A DNA stretch of 64,000 bases from Curtobacterium pusillum (lineage in GTDB: Bacteria; Actinomycetota; Actinomycetes; Actinomycetales; Microbacteriaceae), in contig NZ_JABMCE010000084.1 in the NCBI RefSeq assembly GCF_013359865.1, positions 62,001 through 126,000 of the forward strand, read 5' to 3'. Below, in pieces: positions 33,469 through 44,054 of the stretch; position 1 is the stretch's first letter; each line of letters opens with the position of its first letter. The notes under the pieces are model-generated. The model saw only the letters and a program-made list of their open reading frames with translations. It did no database searches and was not told where the DNA came from. A program made the position numbers and the translations under genes.

Positions 33469-34326
33469 TCACGCCCGCAGGAAGGACTCCAGTTCCGAGG
33501 CGGTCGGGTACGAGGACTGCGCGCCCGGCTTGGTCGCGGCGTACGCCCCGACACCGACGGCGAACCGCGCCGCGTCGACGAGGGAGTCGCCCGCCGCGAG
33601 CCGCAGCGCCACGGCCCCCATGAACGCGTCCCCGCAGCCCGTGGTGTCGACCGGCTCCACCCGGACGGCGTCGACCGACACCGGGTCGTCGTCGCCGTCG
33701 TGCACGGTGCAGCCGGCGCCGCCCCGGGTCACGATCGAGCGCCGGACGCCGTGCTCGCCGAGCGACACGGCCTCGTGCTCGTTGACGAGCAGCACGTCGG
33801 TCAGGTCGAGGAGCTCCTGCGGGACGGCACCGAACGGCGACAGGTTCGTCAGCACCGTGACACCCGCGGCGCGTGCGGCACGGGCGGCGGCGAGGACGAC
33901 GTCGATCGAGACCTCGAGGCAGAGACCCAGCACCCCGGCGCCCTCGAACGCGTCGGCGGGCACGTCGTCCGGCGTCAGGGTGCCGTTCGCGCCGGCGGAG
34001 ATCACGATCGTGTTCTCCCCCGCGCTGTCGACCGTGATGACGGCGGTGCCGGTGGCCACGCCCTCCCGGACGGCGACGTGCGTCGTTTCCACACCCGCGG
34101 CCGCGACGGAGTCGCGGAGCAGCGCACCGTTCCCGTCGTCGCCGACCGCACCGATCAGGCGCACGGTGCCCCCGAGCCTCCCGGCTGCCACCGCCTGGTT
34201 GGCGGACTTGCCCCCCGGCAGGATCGCGAGGTCCGACCCCTGGAGGGTCTCGCCGGGTTTCGGGAAGCGCTCCGTGCGGACCACCAGGTCCGCGTTGAGG
34301 CTGCCCACGACGACGATCCGGGTCAT
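33469..34326 (-). CDS. PfkB-family sugar kinase (ribokinase-like), nucleoside operon 1
   Basis: 285 residues from ATG 34326. Ribokinase features: IVVVGSLNADLVVR at the N-terminus, GGKSANQAVAAGRLGG for sugar binding and VDTTGCGDAFMGAVAL with the catalytic Asp; GCGD replaces the usual GAGD. It probably phosphorylates ribose released by the operon's nucleoside hydrolase. It is the third gene after nucleoside hydrolase and MFS, overlapping the MFS stop by four bases (ATGA). A second, more standard PfkB kinase lies in the parallel operon at 46569. Confidence 0.9.
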   Translation of the reverse strand: MTRIVVVGSLNADLVVRTERFPKPGETLQGSDLAILPGGKSANQAVAAGRLGGTVRLIGAVGDDGNGALLRDSVAAAGVETTHVAVREGVATGTAVITVDSAGENTIVISAGANGTLTPDDVPADAFEGAGVLGLCLEVSIDVVLAAARAARAAGVTVLTNLSPFGAVPQELLDLTDVLLVNEHEAVSLGEHGVRRSIVTRGGAGCTVHDGDDDPVSVDAVRVEPVDTTGCGDAFMGAVALRLAAGDSLVDAARFAVGVGAYAATKPGAQSSYPTASELESFLRA

Positions 34327-35741
34327 GCAGCGGCTCCTGTCTCGGCCGAGGCCGGGCGGGGGATGAGGAAGGACGTGGCGAGCGCCGCGCACGTGATCAC
34401 GGCACCGAGCAGCATGCCACCGGAGTAGCCCGCGGTCCCCGCGGACCCGCCGGTCCCGAGGGCGATCTGGAGCGCCGGCAGCACCGCGAAGCTGATGCCC
34501 GCGCCGAGGTTGAACGCACCCGCGTTGAGGCCGGGCAGGAAGCCGGGGTTCGACTCCGGCGACAGCACGATGCCGAGCCCGTTGAGGATGATGTTCGCGA
34601 TGCCCGCGTACGTGATGCCGATGAGGACCGTGGCGGCGATGAGCACCGGCAGGGAGTGCACCCCGACGAGCGCCATGAGCACGGTGGCGACGATGCTGCC
34701 GATCAGACCGACGCGCAGCACGGCACGGTAGCCGAGCGTCGGCGCGAGCCGACCGGCGAACGGTCCGACGACCCAGCCGACCAGCGCGTACGGGGTGAGG
34801 AACGCGAGCGAGGCGAGGTCGGCCTCCATCCCGAAGCCCGCGTCCGTGTTCTGCGCGAGCGACGTGACCAGACCGTTCACCACGGCGAACACACCGGTCA
34901 TCGTCAGCAGCGTCGTGACGAGGAGCGCCCAGGTCGCGCGGCGCTTGAGGAACCGCGTCTCGACGAGGGGTTCGCGGACCCGCGACTCGACGGCCCAGAA
35001 GACGCCGAACGCGACGAGGGCGAGCACGATCCCGCCGACGACGATCGCCCAGTTCGCACTGCCGAGCTTGCCGGCCTCGTTGAACGCGGTGAGGAGCGCC
35101 CCGACGCTGACGACGAGGGGCAGCACGCCGAGCCAGTCCATGCGGGTGCCGGCCGACGGCTTCGACTCGACGCCCCAGGCCGCGACCATGATCGCCGCGA
35201 TGACGGTGACGATCGCGATGACCCAGAAGATCCCGCGGAACCCGAAGTGCGTCGCGATCCAGCCACCGGCGAGCGCGTCGACACCCGCGATCCCGCCGTT
35301 GACCGCGGTCAGCAGCCCGAGCGCGGCGCCGTAGCGCTTCGGGTCGGCGATCTCGTTGCGGAGGATGAGCAGGCCGATCGGCACGACCGGCCCCGTGACG
35401 CCCTGGATCATCCGGCCCGCGAACAGCATCGGGACGTTCACCGCGAGCGCTGCCACGACACTGCCGACGAGCATCACGGCGAGCATGCCGAGCAGGACGC
35501 GCTTGCGGCCGACGATGTCGGACAGGCGCGGGAGGAACAGCGAGAACAGCGCTGCCAGGGTGAAGAACAGCGTCTGCGACAGGCCGATCGTGGCGTCGTC
35601 GGTGTGCAGTTCGCGGGCCATCGTGACCAGCGCGGGGCTGAGCATGCTCGCGTTGAGCTGGAAGGCGATGCAGGCGGCGAGCAGTGCGGCGGTGAGTGCC
35701 GCGATGGACTGCTTCGACTTCGTCGTCGAGATGGTGGTCAT
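34323..35741 (-). CDS. MFS transporter, nucleoside operon 1
   Basis: 472 residues with 14 predicted helices of DHA2 type: CIAFQLNASMLSPALVTMAREL in helix 1, motif A as PRLSDIVGRKRVLLG, and motif-C-like LLTAVNGGIAGVDALAGGWI. It starts five bases after the nucleoside hydrolase stop and overlaps the kinase start, so by context it imports nucleosides or exports a product. It shares the FQLNAS and AVNGG phrases with the MFS protein at 48382, making the two paralogues. A drug-export role cannot be excluded from sequence alone. Confidence 0.9.
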   Translation of the reverse strand: MTTISTTKSKQSIAALTAALLAACIAFQLNASMLSPALVTMARELHTDDATIGLSQTLFFTLAALFSLFLPRLSDIVGRKRVLLGMLAVMLVGSVVAALAVNVPMLFAGRMIQGVTGPVVPIGLLILRNEIADPKRYGAALGLLTAVNGGIAGVDALAGGWIATHFGFRGIFWVIAIVTVIAAIMVAAWGVESKPSAGTRMDWLGVLPLVVSVGALLTAFNEAGKLGSANWAIVVGGIVLALVAFGVFWAVESRVREPLVETRFLKRRATWALLVTTLLTMTGVFAVVNGLVTSLAQNTDAGFGMEADLASLAFLTPYALVGWVVGPFAGRLAPTLGYRAVLRVGLIGSIVATVLMALVGVHSLPVLIAATVLIGITYAGIANIILNGLGIVLSPESNPGFLPGLNAGAFNLGAGISFAVLPALQIALGTGGSAGTAGYSGGMLLGAVITCAALATSFLIPRPASAETGAAA

Positions 35742-35746
35742 GGCGT

Positions 35747-36763
35747 TCAGGCCTCCGGGCTGACGGTGTTCTCGTCGGACGCGATCGCGTCCGCTGTGGG
35801 GCGCGGCGTCCAGCCCGTGTCGGGCGTCTCGCCGATGCGCTCGAGGGCGTCGACCACGAGGTCCCAGAACCGGCCGTGGTCGAGCTCCATGGCGGCGCTC
35901 GTGCGGCAGTCCTCGGGCGCCGGCGCGCGGAAGTCCGCGACCGTCATGCCGAGCGTGAGGGTGCCCTGCGTCTCGATGTGGATCGGGACCTTCACGGCAC
36001 GGACGACGGTGGGGTCGATGACGTAGGCGACGGCGCAGGGGTCGTGCACGGGCGGGGCGTCGAAGCCCTGCGCGTCCTTGTAGGTCTGGCCGAAGAAGTC
36101 GAGCAGCTCACCGACGAAGGCGGCGGGCGCGGTGCCCACGGCGGCGATGCGGGCGGCGACCTCCGGCGTCGCGAGCGCCTGGTGGGTGAGGTCGAGGCCG
36201 ACCATCACGACCTCCCAGCCGGCCTCGAACACGATCGACGCCGCCTCGGGGTCGATGACGATGTTGAACTCGGCGACCGGGCTCCAGTTGCCGACATGCA
36301 CGCCACCGCCCATGAGCACGACCTGCTTGACGCGCTCGATGATGCGGGGCTCCTTGCGGGCGGCGAGCGCGATGTTCGTCAGGCCGCCCGTCGGCACGAG
36401 CGTGACCGTGCCGGGCTCGTGCGCCATGACGGTGTCGATGATGAGGTCGACCGCGTGCCGCTCGTCCAGCTGGAAGGACGGCTCGGGGAGCATCGGGCCG
36501 TCGAGGCCGCTCTCGCCGTGGATGTCCGGTGCGACCTCGATCTGGCGCAGGAGCGGGCGATCGGCGCCGGCGGCGAACGGGACGCCGGTGATGCCGACGA
36601 TCCGGGCGACGGCGAGCGCGTTGCGGGTGACCTTCGGCAGGGTCTGGTTGCCGACGACGGTGGTCACGGCGAGGAGCTCGATGTCCGGGTTGCCGTGGGC
36701 GAGCAGGATGGCGACGGCATCGTCGTGGCCGGGGTCGCAGTCGAGGATGATCTTCTCGGGCAC
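35747..36763 (-). CDS. Inosine/uridine-type nucleoside hydrolase, operon 1
   Basis: 338 residues from GTG 36763. The family's calcium-binding cluster is ILDCDPGHDDAVAILLA, with further ligands in VLMGGGVHVGNWSPVAEFN and the catalytic His-Asp in PPVHDPCAVAYV. It splits ribonucleosides into base and ribose. First gene of a LacI-controlled operon with an MFS transporter and a ribokinase, which together form a nucleoside uptake and ribose salvage route. The C-terminus carries about 15 extra residues. Confidence 0.95.
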   Translation of the reverse strand: MPEKIILDCDPGHDDAVAILLAHGNPDIELLAVTTVVGNQTLPKVTRNALAVARIVGITGVPFAAGADRPLLRQIEVAPDIHGESGLDGPMLPEPSFQLDERHAVDLIIDTVMAHEPGTVTLVPTGGLTNIALAARKEPRIIERVKQVVLMGGGVHVGNWSPVAEFNIVIDPEAASIVFEAGWEVVMVGLDLTHQALATPEVAARIAAVGTAPAAFVGELLDFFGQTYKDAQGFDAPPVHDPCAVAYVIDPTVVRAVKVPIHIETQGTLTLGMTVADFRAPAPEDCRTSAAMELDHGRFWDLVVDALERIGETPDTGWTPRPTADAIASDENTVSPEA

Positions 36764-36845
36764 GCTGGGCGCTCCACTTCTTCGGGGATGAGGTCGGGGC
36801 CCGACGCGGTGGGGGTCCGCAGCGGAGGATCAGCTCCTGCGGCGC

Positions 36846-36883
36846 GTCAAGCGTTTGACATCTCATCGCATCAAACGCTTGAC
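36846..36883. promoter_or_regulatory. Paired LacI-type operators between nucleoside operon 1 and its regulator
   Basis: GTCAAGCGTTTGA (36846-36858) and its exact reverse complement TCAAACGCTTGAC (36871-36883) are separated by 12 bases. Each half is itself a near-palindrome with a central CG, as LacI-family proteins prefer (TCAA-n4-TTGA). The pair lies between the divergent nucleoside hydrolase (36763) and lacI (36920) genes, well placed to repress both. Confidence 0.85.
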
Positions 36884-36919
36884 GTCAAGTCCGCTGGCCG
36901 ATCTCGGTAGGCTCGCTGC

Positions 36920-37918
36920 GTGCCAGCATCCGCCTCGGTCCCCCGTCGTGTCACCGCGGCGATGGTGGCCGAACGCGCCGGGACGAGCATCGCCACCGTG
37001 TCCCTCGTCGTGAACGGCAAGGACCGCGGCCGGGTCTCGGCGCCGATCGCCACGCGCGTCCGTGACGCCGTCGAGGAGCTCGGGTACGTGGTCGACCACG
37101 CCGCGAGCTCCCTTGCGCGGGGCAGCGGGGACCTGGTCGTCCTCATCGCGCCGGACCTGTCGAACCCGTTCTTCGCCGAGGTCATCCGCGGCGTGCGGGA
37201 CACCGTCGGCGACCGGTTCCAGCTCGTGCTCTCGGTGACCGAGCGCGGCGCCCAGCCCGTCGCCGCCGACGTCCGGCGGTTCGAGCGCCTCCGGCCCGCC
37301 GGCATCCTGGTGGACGCCCCCGCCGCGGGCGAGGCGATGACCGCCACCGTGCCCGTCGTCCTGCTCGACGCCCCGGGCGGCTCCGAGGCCGTGAACTACG
37401 ACCTCTCCCCGGGCGTGCACGACCTCGTGCGGCACCTGCACGAGCAGGGGCACCGGCGCGTCGGGTACCTCGACGGGACCTCGCGCGCGACGACGTTCGG
37501 CGTCCGCCGGGAGCTCTTCGAGCAGGCCTGCGCCGCCGCCGGCATCGCGGTCTCCGAGGTCACGGCTCGTGCCGACCTCACCGTGGACGCCGCGGCGTCC
37601 GCGACCGAGCACGTCATCGAGGCTTGGCAGGAGGACGGCGTCACGGCGGTCGTCGCGGCCGCCGACACCCTGGCGTACGGGGTGCTCCGGGTGGCGGGAC
37701 AGCTGGGCATCGCCGTTCCCGGACACCTCGCGGTCGCGGGCTTCGACGACCTGCCGTCGTCGTCCGTGACGGCGCCGGCCCTGACGAGCGTCGCACTCCC
37801 CGGCGCAGACCTCGGCCGTGCGGCGGCCCTGCGGCTGCTCGCGACACTGGACGGCATCGCGCCGGAGTCGGCGTCGCTGCCGACGCACCTGGTGCGTCGC
37901 GCGAGCACGGGCGCGTAG
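36920..37918 (+). CDS. LacI-family regulator of nucleoside operon 1
   Basis: 332 residues from GTG 36920. The HTH is VTAAMVAERAGTSIATVSLVVNGKD with the hinge-helix region YVVDHAASSLARG; the effector domain runs from about 70 with VVLIAPDLSNPFFAEVI and ends in the usual VAVAGFDDLPSSSVTAPALTSV arrangement. Divergent from the nucleoside hydrolase operon across two operator-like palindromes, it most likely represses that operon until a nucleoside or ribose appears. Autoregulation is likely from operator position. Confidence 0.92.
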   Translation: MPASASVPRRVTAAMVAERAGTSIATVSLVVNGKDRGRVSAPIATRVRDAVEELGYVVDHAASSLARGSGDLVVLIAPDLSNPFFAEVIRGVRDTVGDRFQLVLSVTERGAQPVAADVRRFERLRPAGILVDAPAAGEAMTATVPVVLLDAPGGSEAVNYDLSPGVHDLVRHLHEQGHRRVGYLDGTSRATTFGVRRELFEQACAAAGIAVSEVTARADLTVDAAASATEHVIEAWQEDGVTAVVAAADTLAYGVLRVAGQLGIAVPGHLAVAGFDDLPSSSVTAPALTSVALPGADLGRAAALRLLATLDGIAPESASLPTHLVRRASTGA

Positions 37919-38150
37919 CGCCCCGCGCGAAGCCGCGCACCCGCCCGAAAGCGACAGGCCACAGCAACCGGACGCCGTCCGTCCCGCGTAAGCGACACAT
38001 TGGCGCGTCACTCCCGCGGCAGCCTGTCGCTCTCGCGAGAGCGCGACGGACGGGAGGCACGGTGCGGGGCCGACCCGCGCCTCCAGGCCGGAGACGGGCG
38101 CGACCACCCCGCCGAAGCGACTCACCACAGGCTTCGTGCGCCGCCCGTGC
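37919..38150. repeat. Repeat-rich gap: degenerate hairpin copies
   Basis: The gap after lacI is built of repeat pieces. CCCGCGGCAGCCTGTCGCTCTCGCG (38013-38037) nearly duplicates 38179-38203. GACGGACGGGAGGCACGGTGCGGGG (38046 onward), followed by CCGCGCCTCCAG, is a diverged copy of the 27-bp hairpin at 7654. GAAAGCGACAG-type half sites occur at about 37947 and 37990. No ORF is supported. Confidence 0.75.
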
Positions 38151-38203
38151 CGCGAAAGCGACAGTCTGCCGCAGGACCCCCGCGGCAGCCTGTCGCTTTC
38201 GCG
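38151..38203 (-). terminator. 21-bp hairpin downstream of the DHA2 exporter
   Basis: CGCGAAAGCGACAG (38151-38164) and CTGCCGC (38166-38172) pair with 38182-38203 with one mismatch (T38165 against C38189) around a 9-base loop. It begins 15 bases after the stop of the minus-strand MFS gene (38218), so it is its likely terminator, and it belongs to the same AAGCGACAG repeat set as the copies at 37947-38037. Confidence 0.75.
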
Positions 38204-38217
38204 GGGCCGCCCGCCAG

Positions 38218-40569
<2,352 letters not shown>

Positions 40570-41070
40570 CTAGAGCGCCTTCTCGAAGCAGAACGACCAC
40601 GGCATCGTCGCCGCGTACGGCTCGTACACCGGGATCGGGGTCCACCCGGTCTTCTCGTAGAGCGCGACCGCCTCGGGCTGCTTGTCCCCGGTCTGCAGGA
40701 CGAGCCGGGTCGCGCCGTGCTCCCGTCCGACCCGCTCCCCCTCGGCGAGCAGCGCGGTCGCCGCACCCTTGCCCCGCGCCGCCGCGAGCACGATGAGGCG
40801 CTTCAGCTCGACCTCGTCACCGAGCCGCCGGACCGCGATGTGGCCGAGGGCCTCGCCGTCCTCGTCGATCGCGAGCAGCGAGGTGATGATCGTCGCCGGG
40901 TCCACAGCGAGGGCACGGCCGCGTTCGGCGGTCACCGCCGGGTCCTCGTCAGCGTTCGACGCGCCGTACCGGTCGTGCATCTCCTCGTCCATGCGGGCGC
41001 GGAGCGCCACTCCGCGGGGGTCCTCCCACGCGACGCGTTCGATCGTGATCACGGTCGTCCATCCTGGCAC
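40570..41070 (-). CDS. GNAT-family N-acetyltransferase
   Basis: 166 residues at most. The acetyl-CoA site reads LKRLIVLAAARGKGAATALLAEGERVGREHGA, with R-G-K-G-A in place of the usual Q/RxxGxG/A; later ALYEKTGWTPI is the standard beta-6 to beta-7 region. GTG at 41052 (VITIERVAWEDP) is an equally good start, and neither has a clear ribosome site. Substrate unknown. The gene is separate from the tetR promoter region. Confidence 0.88.
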   Translation of the reverse strand: MPGWTTVITIERVAWEDPRGVALRARMDEEMHDRYGASNADEDPAVTAERGRALAVDPATIITSLLAIDEDGEALGHIAVRRLGDEVELKRLIVLAAARGKGAATALLAEGERVGREHGATRLVLQTGDKQPEAVALYEKTGWTPIPVYEPYAATMPWSFCFEKAL

Positions 41071-41085
41071 GGAGGACCGACACGA

Positions 41086-41766
41086 TCAGGACAGCTCGGC
41101 GATCGGTCCCTTCCCGGCCACGAGGTCCGCGAGCACCGCAGCGGCGTCCTCGACCACCACGGCGGCGCCGGCGCCGCGGAGTTCGTCGCCGCCGATGCCA
41201 CCCGTCATCACGGCCACGCACGGCACGCCGACCTTCCCGGCGGCCTCGACGTCCCACATCGCGTCTCCGACCATCACCGCCCGGTCGGCGGACACCCCGA
41301 CCCGGTCGAGCGCGACCTGGACGATCCCGGGCGCGGGCTTCGCCTCGTCGACGTCCTCACCGCTCGTCACCGCGGCGATCCACTCCTCGGCGTCCAGCAG
41401 CTCGCGGAGCCGCTCGAGTTCCTGCTCCGGGGCGCTGGTCGCGAGCACGACCGCATGCCCGGCGGCCGCCACCGCCTCGAGGAGGTCACGCGCACCGGGC
41501 AGCAGCCGGAGCCGCAGCATCTGCTCCGCGTAGTACGCGGTGTGGAACTCCTTCGCCGTGGCGCGGACGTCCTCCGCAGCGTCCGGCAGCAGCGACTCGA
41601 GGAGCTTGCCCGAGTCCATGCCGATCGCCCGGTGCACCCGCCAGGCGTCGACGGGCGCGCCCGCCGCGCGGCAGGCGCGCCACCAGGCGTCGACGTGGGC
41701 GTAGTTCGAGTCGACGAGGGTCCCGTCGATGTCGAAGAGGACAGCAGTGGAGGGTGCGTCGGGCAT
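41086..41766 (-). CDS. HAD-superfamily hydrolase (phosphatase-like)
   Basis: 226 residues. All four HAD motifs are visible: AVLFDIDGTLVDSNY (nucleophile Asp and acid Asp), ATSAPEQ (Ser/Thr), the Lys in DEAKPAPGI and VMVGDAMWDVEAAG. The cap between motifs I and II is helical, as in the beta-phosphoglucomutase/phosphoglycolate phosphatase group. The reaction is likely small-molecule phosphate removal, substrate unknown. Starts upstream of and reads towards the GNAT gene. Confidence 0.92.
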   Translation of the reverse strand: MPDAPSTAVLFDIDGTLVDSNYAHVDAWWRACRAAGAPVDAWRVHRAIGMDSGKLLESLLPDAAEDVRATAKEFHTAYYAEQMLRLRLLPGARDLLEAVAAAGHAVVLATSAPEQELERLRELLDAEEWIAAVTSGEDVDEAKPAPGIVQVALDRVGVSADRAVMVGDAMWDVEAAGKVGVPCVAVMTGGIGGDELRGAGAAVVVEDAAAVLADLVAGKGPIAELS

Positions 41767-41820
41767 GCTCCCATGCTGGCCCGGAGGCGCGGATCGCCTC
41801 TCAGGAGCGCATCGCGTCCG

Positions 41821-42462
41821 TCAGACGGTCGCGGTCTCGCCGACCTGGAGGATCGTGGTCGGCACGCCGCCGAGCCCTTCGGTCCCGAGCATGCGGACGT
41901 TCATCTGCTGTCCCGCGTCGCTGAGCAGCAGCTCGTGGATCTGGATGGCGCGCTCCGGAGCGACTTCGCGCACGTAGTCGACGCCGGCGGCCGTGGACGC
42001 CCAGGGGCCGCTCGTCGGCACGAGCAGCGTCTGCACCGGAACACCGGGCACGAGGTAGGCGTCACCCGGGTGGAACACCGCGCCGTTCACGAGGAAGCCG
42101 ACGTTGGCGATCGTCGGGATGTCCCGGTGGATGACGGCGTGCTCCTCGCCGAAGACCTGCACGGAGAACGGGCCGACCTCGAACGCGTCGCCCGCCCGCA
42201 CCGCGGCGACCCGGCCGCCGTGCTCCCCGAGCTGCTCGACGACCCCGGCGGGCCCCCGGACCACGAGGGACTCGTTCGCGTCGAGTCCCGAGCGGATGGC
42301 GTCGACGTCGAAGTGGTCCGCGTGCTCGTGGGTGACGAGCACGGCAGTGGCGCGTCGGACGAGGTCGGCGGCCTCGGGCGTGAAGGTGCCCGGGTCGATG
42401 ACGAGGGTGGCGCCGTCCTGCTCGAGGACGACGGTGGCGTGGTTGTACTTCGTCAGCTCCAT
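41821..42462 (-). CDS. Metallo-beta-lactamase fold hydrolase
   Basis: 213 residues from ATG 42462. MBL-fold metal motif THEHADHFDVDAI, a second His in HAVIHRDIP and an Asp in FHPGDAYLVPG. It resembles the UlaG/YycJ-like group of small soluble MBL proteins rather than true beta-lactamases: no signal peptide, and MELTKYNHATVVLEQDGATLVIDPG at the start. It follows the MarR gene by 58 bases on the same strand, with a palindromic site in the gap, so it is probably MarR-regulated. Confidence 0.9.
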   Translation of the reverse strand: MELTKYNHATVVLEQDGATLVIDPGTFTPEAADLVRRATAVLVTHEHADHFDVDAIRSGLDANESLVVRGPAGVVEQLGEHGGRVAAVRAGDAFEVGPFSVQVFGEEHAVIHRDIPTIANVGFLVNGAVFHPGDAYLVPGVPVQTLLVPTSGPWASTAAGVDYVREVAPERAIQIHELLLSDAGQQMNVRMLGTEGLGGVPTTILQVGETATV

Positions 42463-42473
42463 GCGGACGAGTC

Positions 42474-42488
42474 TACAACCGTGTTGTA
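42474..42488. promoter_or_regulatory. Palindrome between MarR and MBL genes
   Basis: TACAAC-CGT-GTTGTA (42474-42488) is a perfect inverted repeat, 11 bases upstream of the MBL hydrolase start and 32 bases after the MarR stop. It resembles the short A/T-flanked sites bound by MarR dimers, giving the MBL gene its own regulated promoter. Confidence 0.7.
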
Positions 42489-42520
42489 CATCGGTGAGCC
42501 TGGTCCGGATGAGAGCCCGT

Positions 42521-42952
42521 TCACCGTTCGAGCCGACCGGCGATGCGGTGGAGGAGCTCCGGCACCTGGGCGAGCACCGCGCGCTCCGCGTCGGAGAGGT
42601 CGGAGTCGATGACCGATGCGAAGGTCCCGGCACGCGCGCGACGCTCGCGGAGCATGACGTCCCGGCCGGCGTCCGTGAGCCGGATGACCGACACGCGGCG
42701 GTCGCCGTCGGCGACCCCGCGGACGACGAAGCCGCGCTCCTCGAGCTCGGCCACCGTCCTCGACTGCCCCTGGTGCTTGACTCCGCGTGCGCGGGCCAGC
42801 TCGGCGATCGTCATCGGCCCCTGCCGGTCGAGCAGCCCGAGGCTCGCGCTCTGCGTCTGCGGGAGCCCGTCCGTCAGCGCCCGGGTCGCCCGCACGATGC
42901 GCCCGATCGACTCGCGGAGCTCCTCCGCGAGGGCGTCGGGGTGTGTCGTCAT
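42521..42952 (-). CDS. MarR-family regulator
   Basis: 143 residues from ATG 42952. Winged HTH at about 45-110: PMTIAELARARGVKHQGQSRTVAELEERGFV and the wing VADGDRRVSVIRLTDAG with its conserved Asp-Arg. QTQSASLGLLDRQGPMTI leads into the HTH. It reads towards the MBL-fold hydrolase, which has a palindromic operator candidate directly upstream; the signal sensed is unknown. Confidence 0.9.
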   Translation of the reverse strand: MTTHPDALAEELRESIGRIVRATRALTDGLPQTQSASLGLLDRQGPMTIAELARARGVKHQGQSRTVAELEERGFVVRGVADGDRRVSVIRLTDAGRDVMLRERRARAGTFASVIDSDLSDAERAVLAQVPELLHRIAGRLER

Positions 42953-42985
42953 GTCTCGACCGTACCGCCGGTGACGGTCCACGGG

Positions 42986-43035
42986 CAGACGACGCAAGGC
43001 CCGTGGCGGTGTCGCCACGGGCCTTGCGTCGTCTG
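42986..43035 (-). terminator. 23-bp perfect hairpin
   Basis: CAGACGACGCAAGGCCCGTG plus GCG (42986-43008) pairs exactly with 43013-43035 around the loop GTGT. It begins seven bases after the stop of the three-gene DUF3618 operon (43042, minus strand), which it terminates before the MarR gene. Confidence 0.85.
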
Positions 43036-43041
43036 GTCGCG

Positions 43042-43614
43042 TCAGCTGCTGCGCACGTCGTCCGCAGCGCCCTGCGCGTGGTCCTTCACGTCGGACGCGG
43101 CACCCTGCGCCTCGTCCTTGACCGTCTGCGCCGCGTCCTGCGCGGTGTCCTTGAGGTCCTGCGCGTGCCCCTTCGCCACGTCGCCGAGCTGGGAACCGAC
43201 GTCCTTCGCCTGGCCCTTGACGTCCTCGACGAGGGGCGCAGCCCTGTCCTTCAGCTCGCCGGCGAGCTCCTCCTCCTTGTCGGAGGTGGGGATCAGCGAC
43301 GAGGCGAGCCAACCGGCTCCGAAGGCGATGAGACCGACTGCGAGGGGGTTGCCCTTCGCCTTCTCGACGCCCCGGTGCGCGACGTCCTTCGCCTGGTCGG
43401 TGGCGCCGGACGCCGATCCGGAGGCGCTCGAGCGTGCCGAACCGGCCGCGCCCATGACGGACTCGCGGACGCCTTGGAACCGGCTCTTCACCTTCTCGGT
43501 CTGACGGTGCGCGATGGACGACGGGCTCACCTTGTCGGCGAGGGCGTCGACGTCGGAACCGAGTTCACCTCGGGTGCGCTCGATGTCGGCGCGGATCTCG
43601 TCTGGGGTGCTCAT
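43042..43614 (-). CDS. DUF3618 protein with YtxH-like helical repeats
   Basis: 190 residues from ATG 43614. MSTPDEIRADIERTRGELGSDVDALADKV is the DUF3618 signature; a central hydrophobic segment (NPLAVGLIAFGAGWLASSLIP) crosses the membrane; the rest is Lys/Asp/Ala amphipathic helix (TAQDAAQTVKDEAQGAASDV), like LEA or apolipoprotein-type repeats. Last gene of a three-gene operon, all linked by ATGA overlaps. Such operons are widespread in actinobacteria and suggested to stabilise the membrane under stress; the mechanism is unknown. Confidence 0.9.
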   Translation of the reverse strand: MSTPDEIRADIERTRGELGSDVDALADKVSPSSIAHRQTEKVKSRFQGVRESVMGAAGSARSSASGSASGATDQAKDVAHRGVEKAKGNPLAVGLIAFGAGWLASSLIPTSDKEEELAGELKDRAAPLVEDVKGQAKDVGSQLGDVAKGHAQDLKDTAQDAAQTVKDEAQGAASDVKDHAQGAADDVRSS

Positions 43615-44054
43615 GGCTTCCTCCCGGTGTTGGGCTTCAGTGTCTCGGGGACTTCCTTGGCGGTCTCGATCGTCTGGGGCGCGCCCTTGATCTCCTTGAT
43701 CTCCTTGCGCCCGCGGAGCGCGAGGACCGCGGCGACGATCGCGTAGATCGCGGCGATGATGAGGGCCGACCACGCGTTGCCGACGAGGTACCCGAGGCCC
43801 CACCAGGCGGCGATCGACAGGAACAGCAGCGCGAACAGTGCGGTGAGCCCGGCGCCGCCGAACATCCCGCCCGCCTTGCCGGCCTTCTTCGCGGAGTCGG
43901 TCAACTCGGCCTTGGCGAGGGCGACCTCCTGCCGGAACAGGCTCGACAGGTCGCGCGACACGTCGGAGAGCAGCTCGCCGAGCGGCGTCGTGGCGGCGCG
44001 CTCCTCGGGCGACGGTTCGCCGGTGGGCGTGGCGCCCGGGACGGTGTGGCTCAT
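43611..44054 (-). CDS. Actinobacterial holin-like (Phage_holin_3_6) membrane protein
   Basis: 147 residues. The family phrase LLSDVSRDLSSLFRQEVALAKAEL precedes two transmembrane helices (GLTALFALLFLSIAAWWGLGYLV, then ALIIAAIYAIVAAVLAL) and a basic tail. Despite the holin name, no phage genes are near; it is the middle gene of the envelope operon with the DUF3618 protein. ATGA overlaps on both sides indicate fixed stoichiometric expression. Confidence 0.9.
   Translation of the reverse strand: MSHTVPGATPTGEPSPEERAATTPLGELLSDVSRDLSSLFRQEVALAKAELTDSAKKAGKAGGMFGGAGLTALFALLFLSIAAWWGLGYLVGNAWSALIIAAIYAIVAAVLALRGRKEIKEIKGAPQTIETAKEVPETLKPNTGRKP

Noticed and set aside
43611..44054. Prophage remnant suggested by the holin-like protein
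   Set aside because: No phage structural, integrase or lysis genes are near; this protein family is chromosomal in most actinobacteria and sits in a stress-type operon.
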